Shown piece by piece: positions 1 through 9,731 of a DNA stretch of 64,000 nt (the first letter of the stretch is position 1; every line of letters starts with the position of its first letter). A program made the translations under genes and the position numbers. The stretch covers positions 4,836,001 to 4,900,000 of the forward strand of contig JBANDB010000006.1 of the NCBI GenBank assembly GCA_037576215.1, given 5' to 3'. This stretch comes from Armillaria gallica. Taxonomy: Eukaryota > Basidiomycota > Agaricomycetes > Agaricales > Physalacriaceae. The notes beneath the pieces were generated by a model, which saw nothing but the letters and a program-made list of their open reading frames with translations, made no database searches and was not told where the DNA came from.

Positions 1-700
1 TTAAATGAAACGCCGCCCGGGAATGATGGATATTCCTCAAGTGGTCGCCAGAATAGAGCCAACGAATACGTCGGGACCGCTAGTTTGAAATGATGATTGG
101 TGGTGGAGTAGACACGTCTAGGGCAGAAGTTCTTCACCACAGCAGCGTTGTGATTAAATAGTTATGTTCCAACGGTGGGGGATTGATGCTGCGTCCCTCT
201 TGTTCAGGGAGAGAGCTGCGAAAAAGAGGGAAGCTGTGAACATCTTGTATAACACTTCCCGGGGTGTTCATCGTCTCAGGATCCGTTAAAGTACGGTCGT
301 CTGCTGCGCTACGGGGTCCGTGGTAATACAGCATAAAGTCTGTCAAAGACGGCATATCTTCCTGGCTGTTCGAAGATTAGACAGCCCCCTCTTTCTTGAC
401 TGGCATCAGGAAAGTTTCCTTGGCGGTGCGTGAGGAGAAGAGGGGCGAGCGCGTTGTGGTCGTGTTGGAAGATAGAACTGGCTGGCCGAAGGTGGATCTA
501 CCCCTCCTTCCTTCCTCTTCTCGCTCATCCGAAATCGATACCCCGCGTTAGCGTTAAACGGAGTCTATCACGCTAGAGAAGATTGAGTAAAGTGATGTGG
601 AAAGGGACAGTATGTTGGTACTAGGTCTACACAAAAGTTAACGTTATTCAAAGAATGGAGGAAGTATAATTCACCTGAACAAATCCCTCCTTGATTCGGA
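1..700. repeat. Decayed copy of the 28-kb inverted arm
   Basis: This stretch is collinear with the left arm next to the intact FAD oxidoreductase (about 28080-28725). Positions 440-610 resemble 28520-28625, positions 620-690 resemble 28645-28720, and on the minus strand 200-340 resembles the right-arm tail at 32270-32380. No intact gene is seen; the short ORF at 134-355 (minus) falls inside this decayed repeat. About 1.1 kb of the source is missing between this part and the pseudogene that follows directly. Similarity was judged by eye and is clearly diverged. Confidence 0.6.
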
Positions 701-1065
701 CAGGCCATTGGAGGTTGTGATGTTGGAAGCGAGGGACGCAGAACGGAGGATATATTACGCCATGTTTGAAGGAGCCAAGGAGAAGTCGGGGTTGGCAGGG
801 GTACGACGGAGGGACGGGCAGGGGTGTGCGGGATCGTCTCGACGACGGGCGGCGCGGTGCATCCATATCAGCTCGTTACGGGAATCCTATCGCAGCTACT
901 CAAGCTCAAGACGTACTCTTTGTTCCGGCTGGACACGTTCACACACCCCGCGGCGACATTCGCGCCACGCAGAGTTTATGTTTAGCGGTGACATCAAGAT
1001 GGGCACCTCATCCTTCTTTGATGCTGTTGGATGACAAGCTTCAAGTATCGGCATATACCTTGTGG
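700..1065 (+). pseudogene. FAD-dependent oxidoreductase pseudogene (deleted copy)
   Basis: This is a shredded paralogue of the intact gene at 29581-31071. Blocks match in order: the EVVMLEARDA segment at 708-750 with 29850-29878, a TTGGAVHPY-type block at 830-905 with 30225-30295, a strand-loop piece at 945-960, and the EFMF..GTSSFFDAVG block at 975-1030 with 30617-30680. Several internal deletions join these blocks, the reading frame switches between two frames, and neither the GxGxxG dinucleotide-binding motif nor the C-terminus is present. It cannot encode a working enzyme. The two overlapping ORFs of 108 and 123 codons here are remnants, not genes. Confidence 0.8.
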
Positions 1066-1417
1066 GGTATATATTTCCGATGTCAACGGAGCGAAGTTTG
1101 TGATTTAATGAAGTTTTACATTCAAGCAAAACAGTGACACACTGATTCGAGGTTATAAGATTCTAGTTGGATTCTAGGTAGAGCCTTTTTGCGACTACAC
1201 TCCACGTAGGTTCCCTGTATACATCTAATTGTAACAGTATGCGTATGTGCCATCATTTCCACTTGAAGTCTTCGTTCTGACTAGAATAGGTAGCGTTCCA
1301 AGGCTGGCGACATTTTATGATTCAACGCAAAGGCTATACAAATCCTTCGCGCGCAGACAACTTGAACAAGGTATGTAGCTGTAAAATCCAATAGAAATGT
1401 ACTGAGTAACAGTATCA
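1066..1417. other. Intergenic, nothing recognised
   Basis: AT-richer spacer between the oxidoreductase pseudogene and the HET-domain reading frame. No gene, repeat end or RNA signature was recognised. It may hold an upstream exon or the promoter of the HET gene, since that gene has no ATG at its 5' end. Confidence 0.4.
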
Positions 1418-3166
1418 TTGAGAAAGACATACTATTCAAGCCTCTCTGACGTGACCGTCGTCGCTCCCATTGAAGACGGTTTGTCGATCGAAGATATCAA
1501 AGTCCCAAATCAACGAGCCTATACGGGTTCAAAGCCTGTCATACCATCCTCTCTCGCTGACACCTCTTGTGCCAGCCTGGGTGTTGATGGACTGTTGGAG
1601 ACGTTGAACAGCACTCTTGGCACCAAATACGACCTCACCCCTTCTCTGTCCTCCCTTCTTGAAGTGTACATCTTGGATAAATATGACTTTGGCACTCTAT
1701 ATGGTTATCTCCGCCCCATGTGGTTTGACTGCGACCTGAATGTCATCCAAGATTCACTGCACACCTCTGAAGCCATGGACCAAAAAATACGACAAGAGGC
1801 GGTGGTTGATGACCAGATCACCAAGGAAGGACTTCGCATGCCCCCTAGGCGCATCTGGGATCTCTTCAGCAATAGGGTGGTGCCATGGTGGGTTGCCTTG
1901 CGTACACCATCAGGAATATCACATGCCTGGCTGGATATCAGCCATCGCAAAAATGTGCTCACACCCATCAATGGATGTCAATGGCCTGTGCCCATCCCAA
2001 AAGATGCCAACCTTGATCTCATCCGTATTGAAATGCTGAATCTCGGAGCAGAGTATGCATGGCTGGATGTCCTCTGTTTGAGGCAGGAAGGGGGTCTAAA
2101 TGAGGACCTGCGTATGGGGGAGTGGATGTTGGATGTGCCCACCATTGGAAATGCGTATGTAGAAGAAAAGGTGGTTTGCTACTTTAATGGGCTTGGACAG
2201 CCCTTGGACAGTGGTTTCAATCCTGATAGTGATCGGAGTTGGTTCAAACGCACATGGACATTACAGGAGACGAGTGTCAATTGGATGATAGGTGGGGATA
2301 CAGGTGACGAGACATTGAATGAGGAAGTACGGGAAAGATTTGAGTCACAACTGGTATCCATAGAAGGGGCCATGTCATCCATGGATGTTGGGCCCTGGCT
2401 ATTGCTGTTGCAGAATCGCACATCTGAGAAGGATGTGGATAAAGTTGCAGCCCTGACATACTTTTTGGCATCTGATGGCACACCAGCACACAATGAAACA
2501 CGACCCACTACATCTACCAGTGACACCACTCACAATTATATAAAAATCAACCCCACTTCAAAAGATCTCACCAGAACAGGTGATCCAACCTCAACCATAG
2601 TGCCAGTATACTCTGAGCTGGAGTCTGCTGAAGATGTTTGGACAGCACTGGTGAAGGTGATGGGACACTTTCAGCGCTCAATGATGCTCTTTTCATATCA
2701 TGAACCTGGGCCCAAAAAGAATGCATGGAGACCATCATGGAAGCAGGCTATGAACTTGGATATGCGAAATTTCTCTGTGGATTATTACCCCATTATGCAT
2801 GGGGTCTTTTTGGAGATGAGTATCTACTCATACTTTGGTTGGTGTGTTGAATCAGTACAGGTGCAAGGGTTGGCTACACCAGTAGCAGTGCCCCGCAAAG
2901 GACATCTGATTGTCCAAACCCTGAACAGAGAAGAGTGTCAATATGAAATTTCTGCTAGTCATCAGTACCCAATACCAGAGGGCATATATACATTGCTAGT
3001 ATGTGGACGACTGCACAGATCAAATGATACTGCATGTGTTGTTGGAAAACTGTTGCCAGATCGAACATTCATAAAAACATCAGTGTTTGAAGTCATTGAC
3101 TGGCCACAGGATAGAGCAAAGTGGAGGAGTCTGGGTGTTAAAAAGTTGAATACTGTTCTTGGTTGA
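1418..3166 (+). CDS. HET-domain (heterokaryon incompatibility-like) protein
   Basis: HET-domain proteins act in fungal non-self recognition and are linked to programmed cell death; the basidiomycete families are large and mostly untested. Seen here: one open frame of 582 codons with the family landmarks in order: PPRRIWDLFSNRVVPWW (about residues 142-158), ISHAW (167-171), LTPINGCQWPVPIPKDANLD (181-200), and the core YAWLDVLCLRQ (213-223) followed by DVPTIGNAY and a W(F)KRTWTLQE block. A C-terminal extension of about 250 residues with WRPSWKQ and HQYPIPEG is typical of the basidiomycete subgroup. The frame opens with TTG, not ATG, after an in-frame TGA at 1403; the first in-frame ATG lies about 100 codons in. 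Either a short upstream exon exists or the start has been lost. The gene sits between a pseudogene and a solo LTR. Confidence 0.85.
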   Translation: MRKTYYSSLSDVTVVAPIEDGLSIEDIKVPNQRAYTGSKPVIPSSLADTSCASLGVDGLLETLNSTLGTKYDLTPSLSSLLEVYILDKYDFGTLYGYLRPMWFDCDLNVIQDSLHTSEAMDQKIRQEAVVDDQITKEGLRMPPRRIWDLFSNRVVPWWVALRTPSGISHAWLDISHRKNVLTPINGCQWPVPIPKDANLDLIRIEMLNLGAEYAWLDVLCLRQEGGLNEDLRMGEWMLDVPTIGNAYVEEKVVCYFNGLGQPLDSGFNPDSDRSWFKRTWTLQETSVNWMIGGDTGDETLNEEVRERFESQLVSIEGAMSSMDVGPWLLLLQNRTSEKDVDKVAALTYFLASDGTPAHNETRPTTSTSDTTHNYIKINPTSKDLTRTGDPTSTIVPVYSELESAEDVWTALVKVMGHFQRSMMLFSYHEPGPKKNAWRPSWKQAMNLDMRNFSVDYYPIMHGVFLEMSIYSYFGWCVESVQVQGLATPVAVPRKGHLIVQTLNREECQYEISASHQYPIPEGIYTLLVCGRLHRSNDTACVVGKLLPDRTFIKTSVFEVIDWPQDRAKWRSLGVKKLNTVLG

Positions 3167-3273
3167 AATACTTAAACCAAAGTCAATTATAGTTTCTGTA
3201 TATGTTTTGGAAAACCATTACTCCTTGCTCCATAAAATGATATACCTTGTATTGAATATTTGAATACTACTTC

Positions 3274-3712
3274 TGTAGGATGACACCAGGGAAACCTACA
3301 AGTTGGGGGATTCCACATGAATGCTCACTAACCAATGAGGAGCCAAAAGGTGTCTAACTAGTGAAACAGCAGAGAAGATAAGTAGTGGTAAGCAAGATCT
3401 TAGGAGCTGCAAGCAATGATATAGCTAGGAGTAGCTGTGTTATAGCAATGAGGTAGCCTCTTAGTTTACCTCAGCATGGAAGTGTCTAGCTTCATGATGG
3501 TTGGATGATAAGAGTATCCTTGTCATTTGTCTGCTAGCTACTTTTATACAAAGATATCATCATGTAATTGTTGTTACTTAATTGCTGAGCTTGGTGCCAA
3601 GTGTTGGAAGCTGAGCTAGGGATTGAAGGGAAAGTTATCAAGAAATAAAGAAAGAAAAAGAAAATATTGTTTTGTCACAGTGTCTGTCCATTATTCCTTG
3701 TGCCATCCTACA
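3274..3712. mobile_element. Solo LTR (439 bp) with 5-bp target duplication
   Basis: The unit begins TGTAGGATGACAC and ends GTGCCATCCTACA, an imperfect inverted terminal pair with TG...CA ends. It is flanked by a perfect ACTTC duplication at 3269-3273 and 3713-3717. There is no coding capacity, so this is most simply a solo LTR left by recombination between two LTRs. The parent family cannot be named from the LTR alone. It lies about 100 bp after the HET stop codon and may supply that gene's 3' end. Confidence 0.8.
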
Positions 3713-3717
3713 ACTTC

Positions 3718-4490
3718 TGGTGCTAAAAACATGTCTATTCCCTCCATGCCATCTTAATATAGAATGAATAATGTTACAAATTTCCCTCTATCACAGCAAG
3801 CATGCTCCTGATAAGCAGTATCTTTCTGGTGAGTCCTTCTCTGTCTTGTGAACCATGGTGAAAACAAATGACTATGAAATTCTAAGCATATTCTGTATCA
3901 AAGTGTTGCATTAATTAACAGCATCCAATGAGAATGGCAAACCATGTGCAGAAAGGAAAAAGACTTGTGATTGCTGATAGTACCACTCAGCTTAACCAAA
4001 GGCAAATGTTAACATCTTTCACTAATGGACAACAGACATCACTGACAATTCCTAACTTTGAGTATGGTATTGCACCCATCAGCAATTTTGCAACTCACAT
4101 AGGATCATATGTTAGAACTCATGGTTCACAGGTAAGTGGAATAGAAACTAATGTTCATGGCAATTGCACTAGTGATGCCCTACTACTTACACAGCTTTTA
4201 TACTACTATACTATGAAGAATGTACTAGAATAAATGAGTGATGTATCACTAAGAAAATGAGTAAGCATCCCAGAGAATATGGGGAGAATGAGCCAGAAGA
4301 TTCATGCAAGCTCGAACTTCTAAATATAGTAATCTATAATTCAATACACCATAGAGCTATGAATCCTATACTCCCCTATACCCTATAACACAGTATAGGG
4401 CTATAAGGCACATGCATGGGTTCTATACCACATTTTATAGGGCTATGCACCCTCTATACATGCAATACATAGGATTATGTAGTGAGATTT
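3718..4490. other. AT-rich spacer, no gene supported
   Basis: Low-complexity AT-rich sequence with several short palindromic TATAGGG/CCCTATA pieces near 4320-4460. An open frame of 101 codons at 3928-4233 has no recognisable domain and ordinary spacer composition, so it is not called. The right end abuts the LTR of an old gypsy relic. Confidence 0.4.
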
Positions 4491-4923
4491 TGTTAGACCC
4501 AAACTCTGGTAACCCAAACAAGAGTAAACAACCAGCTGTCTCACATTTGGACAATTACTGGATGAGTCTCCTATGTGTCTGGATCACAAGAGTCAAGACT
4601 AAGTCTCAGTTCTTAGTGATGAGTGTTCTTTGCATAAAGTTCAGTATGATTAAACTTTAGCTCAAAGCTGGGGCTTCAGAGTGTTACAGGTCCTACTTAT
4701 ATACTAAAGTCCTATATTCTAAATATACATTCATAGTGTAAGAAACAATGAAAATAATGAGCAAGGTGAGTGACTGTTGCAAGCCATAGCATAATTGCTG
4801 AAGTCATTTAGTATAGTTATGGAAACCAGTCCGAGGCGCTTATGGATAAGATGAGATAAGGCAAGCACTGAAGATAAGATAGACACTGAAGCACTTAGAT
4901 AGGAAAATGGAAAAACCATAACA
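4491..4923 (-). repeat. 3' LTR of an old minus-strand gypsy element
   Basis: Read on the minus strand it starts TGTTATGG and ends GGGTCTAACA, matching in outline the younger gypsy LTR (TGTTACG...GGGTCTTACA). It shares the TTTAGTATATAAGTAG promoter segment and an identical 13-nt AGCTTTGAGCTAA block (4657-4669 in reverse). A purine tract and TAACAAAGGGGTAA lie immediately upstream at about 4924-4942, equivalent to the polypurine tract before the younger 3' LTR. The rest of the element is displaced to 13594-14240 by the younger insertion. Confidence 0.75.
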
Positions 4924-5095
4924 TTACCCCTTTGTTAAGGCAGGTGTCCTGACTGCCACTATAGTATACTCTATTTGCCAGCATGAGCATTGCTGGAGTC
5001 TTTCTCCCCATATCCATTATTAAAAGGGTTATCTTCAAAGAGGTCTAGAAGTTTGTAAGTTTCCTAAATACAATCTCGAGAACAGGGAAGAAGGG
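4924..5095 (-). pseudogene. Old gypsy relic, distal end (left of insertion)
   Basis: On the minus strand this is the sequence between the end of the old element's chromodomain region and its 3' LTR. It continues the relic frame from 13600: the minus-strand reading ...EHIDA at 13594-13610 runs on into LLPCSRD here when the younger element and one copy of its AAGGG duplication are ignored. No intact coding remains. Confidence 0.65.
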
Positions 5096-5501
5096 TGTTA
5101 CGATTTATTCATTTCTTCGCATCTTATCTTATCTTATCACTGATGCTTACTCATATCTTATCCTCAGATCCGCGACTCCACGGAGCCTTCATAAATCTTC
5201 ACATGTCACACTCCATCGACATGTCTTATTCTCGGCTACCGTGTATTTGGCTTATTCACTTTCTAACACGGTACCCTCATCTTAGTACTCATTACAGACC
5301 CTCACTTTAGTATATAAGTAGTGTACTCAAAGCTGTAGATTCCCTAGCTTTGAGCTAATGTTTAATTCATACTGAAACACATTACTTCTCGCTAAGCGCT
5401 ATTAAGTTAGTCTTGATTGCCAATCATCACAGGACTAGTCGGTGACTGTACGAACACGATACAGCCGACTATTTACCCTTGATTGGAGTTTGGGTCTTAC
5501 A
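5096..5501 (+). repeat. Gypsy 5' LTR
   Basis: Starts TGTTACG and ends GGTCTTACA. A TATA box (TATATAAG) is at 5311-5318. It differs from the 3' LTR at about 16 positions, of which I count 13 as CpG against TpG or CpA. A 71-codon open frame inside it is an accident of LTR sequence, since the same frame occurs in the other LTR. Confidence 0.95.
5311..5318 (+). promoter_or_regulatory. LTR promoter TATA box
   Basis: TATATAAG in the LTR, conserved in the 3' LTR and in the older relic LTR. It lies about 30-35 nt before the TAGCTTTGAGCTAA block, so transcription should start near 5341-5347, with the block at the very 5' end of the RNA. The start site is inferred from spacing only. Confidence 0.6.
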
Positions 5502-5502
5502 T

Positions 5503-5515
5503 TTAGCTCAAAGCT
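5503..5515 (+). promoter_or_regulatory. Self-complementary primer-binding site
   Basis: TTAGCTCAAAGCT directly after the 5' LTR is an exact 13-nt reverse complement of AGCTTTGAGCTAA at 5346-5358 within the LTR. No tRNA-3'-end complement (TGG...) is present at this place. In Tf1 and its relatives the RNA 5' end folds back onto the PBS and primes reverse transcription; the geometry here is the same. Confidence 0.75.
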
Positions 5516-5543
5516 TTTTCTTACCCTTCTCCTAGACGTGTCC

Positions 5544-7953
5544 ATGGAAAACGACAATGCCCGTATCATAGCCATCTCACTAGGGATACCCAGCGCCACT
5601 CTCCTTTCCATTGCTCTTATTCTTGCAGTTAGGTTTTGCTATAGACCATGATGACAAGTAGAGACACCCCGTATTACCCCCTCAGTCATTACAGACAATA
5701 CCAATGGCATCCTGCTCAAGCAGCAGCCACCCCGACTCTTCGCACCCATACCACGGTGACCGATCCCAATCAACGAGTTCTCTAGGCCAGGAGTCGATGA
5801 CAAGGAGGCGAACCTTTCTGAGTCGTCTTCTTCCGAGGACATGGAGAGAAGGCTTCCTACCCCTCCCAGAAGGGACCTATTCAATATCCCCATCACCACC
5901 GAGCATCCTGCTTCCTACTATGCCGCGTATGTCCCTCAAACTCCCTCACCCAACACGCACACCCAAGTCTCCCCCCGTGGCGGGAGATTTGACGTGGGCC
6001 GCGACACTCAACCTGTCGCCCCAGCCACCAATTACAACCCTTGGGCTGACAGGCACCCTACTCCACCACCCGCAGCCGGTATTGCTTCCACAGAGTTCTG
6101 GGATAACGTCAACATCCTCTACAGTGCCTACTTCCCCTCCAATCGCTCGCCCGACCACCGCACACCACCTCCGAGTGGCTACAGAGCTTTTACAACGTGG
6201 GACCACCCTGTACAGAACCGAGAGCAGGCACTCGAGCCTGTACACATCGAGGAACCTGTCGCCGGTCCTTCAACCGACTTACCCCCTCCAGGGCGCCCAG
6301 TCAGGTCCCCGCACAGATCTGCGCACTGCTCCCCTTGAGCAAGTGCTTGGGAGCGACTCGCCCAGCGACTCCGAGAGCAGCCACAGCCTGAAGGACCAGA
6401 CAGCTCAATCACTGCAGTCAAGCAGCAGCCACCCTGTCTCCCTACCCCTTTCCCCTCGACCACGATCAATGGAGTCCCCCAGTCGTCTCCTGAGCCGTCG
6501 AACTAGCACCTGCCCACAGACCCCAGTCATAATAACGCTAGCTGACACCATCAATTTTTATAATGAAACAGACAATGACCCCACAATTCCCATTCCCACC
6601 TTACTAAGGCAAGCAGATTACCAAAATATTTATAATTACTTCACCTATGAATTACCCTTTTCCCTGGTTTGGGGAGCTTCCCTGGCCAGGAACGATTATT
6701 TTATGAAGAAGCAGAGAGGTCTCCTATCAGACGAGATCTTACAGTATGAGGTGGAGCAGAACGCTCGCCTCTTATGGAATGAAATACACCCAGATGCCAT
6801 AATTGAGGAATTTCCTGATTACGAAGAAGCTGCACAGGAGATCGAGATACAGGAACCAATGCTGGATGAACCACTGGTACTACCTCCTTGAGTCACAAAT
6901 ACCTTCACCTACATCACCAGGCAGGCAGCACCAGGAACGTACCAACACGGGTACCTACCATTTGCTGGTGGCAGCCATGGAGCCAGAGCAGGCGCAGGAG
7001 GCGGAGGCAGGGGACAACCCCTGCAACCTCCCGCCGCCCCGGTATGGGTAATGCTTCCACGATTCCCCGCCCCTCCAGCACTACCAGATCCACCAATACC
7101 CTGGCAGCTACTTGACGGAGCTGTTGCCCCCTTCGACGACTTCAAACCAAAAATCTTGAAGGAAGTCGATGATTTCAAAGGGGATTCTAGCGACATCGCC
7201 TGCTTCTTCCTAAAGTGCAAATTGCACTTCAACGTGTTCAACTGACACTTCCGACACCACCCTCATAAGGTCGTCTTTTGCGTCTCCTGACTCGCAGACG
7301 AAGCCAAAAAGTGGTGGCAATTATGTGCACAGATCATAGGAAAAACACCGGATGGGGAACAGCAGTATCTGACTTACGAAGACTTCAAGTCGGAGCTTAA
7401 CAAAAGGTTTTGGAAGGATGCCGACACGCAACTGAAGTACGCACAGTGGGAGAAGCTTAGGCAAACGGGCTACAAAGACAGCGACAAGTTCTTCCAAATC
7501 TTTGAAGAACTAGCCTACCATGCCAGAGTACGCAGTAACGACCAAGTTATGCTCCATCAGATCACCAAAGCCGCCCACCAGACGAGTAAAAACACTATAT
7601 ACTTGGCTGATGGGGAAGTCCCCACTGGTTATGAAAGCTGGAAGGCTTGCCTACTCTGGATTGATTACAATTGGTGCCTCAAACAAGCAGAAGGATTGAC
7701 AGTGACACCATTGCGATCACAGACACAGAAGATGACCATGCCCACTAGGGGTGGTCAAACAGTCGCCCCTGTACCGACAACAACAATGGCTACAGGAACG
7801 ACTTATGGAGGACGTGGACAGCCAATGAATATCAATGAAGCTAGGGCAGCATCAGTATGCTTCCGATATGGCAAGAAGGGCCACTTCAAGCGCGACTGCC
7901 CCAGTGCGCCAAAAACCTGGGAAGAAGCATTACAACGCTTCAACACTTATTGA
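5544..7953 (+). pseudogene. Gypsy gag (broken)
   Basis: The gag reading starts at ATG 5544 with a short hydrophobic stretch (GIPSATLLSIALILAVRF), meets TGA at 5649, then continues in the same frame through a proline-rich region (5841-6338). It changes frame into 6339-6891, and again for the capsid-like part: DFKGDSSDIACFF at 7180-7210, AKKWW near 7302, and ELNKRFWKDADTQLKYAQW at 7395-7450. Stops interrupt the capsid at about 7242 and 7288. The nucleic-acid-binding zinc knuckle at 7857-7900 reads CFRYGKKGHFKRDC, so the second cysteine of the CCHC motif is replaced by tyrosine. Gag would package RNA into the virus-like particle; this copy cannot. Confidence 0.8.
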
Positions 7954-8219
7954 GACCACCACCCAACTACAGAAACTCTCTCAATGATCGAGGAGGTAAA
8001 AGAAACTGCTGCATAGATAACGATTCAATCTACTCGGCCAAGGACTTAGTTTCAGCTGGTACGCCTATCGCGCCTCATAAATGTACTTATATACCGCTTG
8101 TAGTAACCACCGCGCATTCGAATATACCCACGACTTCGCAATCAGACCAGAAACTAAGCAAGAATCAAACAATGGACCCAGGAACAAGCGGAACAGCGGT
8201 CAAGCTTCCGGCTTGACAT

Positions 8220-9710
8220 TTGACGAGTAACCTATTACAGGCAAAAGCAAATGACAAGTCACCTACCATAGTGATGCCCATCATAACGGCGGAGCACCAG
8301 TCAAGGCCCTTCCCTTTGGGAACCACTGCAGTGACAAATGCACGATCAGATGAGGCAGGGGAACAAGCACATAGCGCCCCCCCTGACAAAGCGGCTCTAC
8401 GGAGTCCCTGCCTCGCAGGGAGGAACGAGGGAATAGCTTCGGTGAAACCTCCTCTGGTAAAAGAGAACACCGTACGGCTACCAAAGTCTAAATCCCTTAT
8501 ACACCAAGGGGCTTTGGCGATGGCCACAGATGACAGTGATTGCAACGCTGGATTACAGAAGAAGGACACAGCAAGGGACTATTTGCCCTCGGTCCTGAAG
8601 ATGACAAAGGACGAACCAGAGTCAAGTAGGGGCCCCCGATCAGTTGCCAATGCCTATCGTGATGAAGGGCGACTTGACAAAGGGGGAATGCCAAATGAAA
8701 CGAGGGACCTGACTAGAAACCCAGGCTCGAAGGAACCAGGTGAAGGCAACCGCTGCTCAACGGTGAGAAGCGAAGGCAATTGTTGTTCAGCGGTGCCAGC
8801 CCACCCTGCTGTCTCTTCACGAGGGGGCGCCTTTGCAGAAAGCACCTCCCATTCCACGACTGACCAGAAAGCCGCAGGACAGGAAGCTGCTAGCACCCAG
8901 GCAGTGAAAAGAGGGCATCAGGTAGCTTTTATTGAAGAAGTACCTGATGACGAGGACATTACGAGTTTCATGATGAACAAGAACACTAAATTAATACCCC
9001 CTTTAGAAACTACGGTGACCTCACCAACAGTAGTTGAGTCCGTACGGGTTGACATGAAGGTTAAAGAGGCCCCGTCACTCTCCCGCACCTATACAAGCAG
9101 GCAGACCTATAATGAGTGGCTCAAACCATTCAGAGCAGAGTGGATGCTACATGGAGTAGTAGAAGCGTGTACAAAGTCGGAGGCCAAGGCAATCCTAAAG
9201 AATTGGATTCACAAGGCGCGCGCTGAGGAAGTAGTTGACTCAATGATCGAAGCAATGAGGGGGATGAAGCAAATCGATGCACTTTGGTGGCTTGAAGAAC
9301 TACAACAGCCAAAGCGATATATCAGCACGCTAAGTGGGAAAGGGAAGGATCTGGTTATCCCCGTCGAACTCGGGGCACCAGGAACCATTCTCAAAATCTC
9401 CACAGCTGCATTGGTAGACAGTGGATGCACCAGTAGTGCCATCAACCAAAAATTCGTTGAACAATATGACATTCCGACTCGAGCAACCGCAGCACCAATC
9501 CCAGTCTACAATGCTGACAGAACCCAGAACCAGGGAGGATCAATTACCAAATACGCCAAGATCGAACTCAAAATCAGAGATCATTCGGAATGAATAGATC
9601 TAGCTGTAACGGATCTTGGTGATAAACAGATCTTCCTCGGTCATGACTGGTTAGCTCGGCATAATCTGATCATCAATTGGAAGACAGGAGGATTAATGTT
9701 TGCATGATGC
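8220..9710 (+). pseudogene. Gypsy pol, protease region
   Basis: A frame of 457 codons runs 8220-9593. Its first 300 residues are low-complexity and unrecognised. The retropepsin signature ALVDSGCTSSAINQ is at about 9409-9450, with the catalytic DSG intact. The frame stops at TGA 9591 inside the protease, and protease sequence continues in frame with a FLGHDWLARHNL block (about 9628-9665), another conserved gypsy feature, before a further stop near 9705. The protease cleaves the Gag-Pol polyprotein. Confidence 0.8.
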
Positions 9711-9731
9711 GAGTGCCACAAGAACCTGTTC

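Noticed and set aside
3928..4233. A 101-codon frame in AT-rich spacer
   Set aside because: No domain, no coding-like composition, and it sits amid transposon debris.
5095..5310. A 71-codon frame repeated at 13188-13403
   Set aside because: Both copies lie wholly inside the two gypsy LTRs and differ mainly by CpG changes; it is LTR sequence, not a gene.
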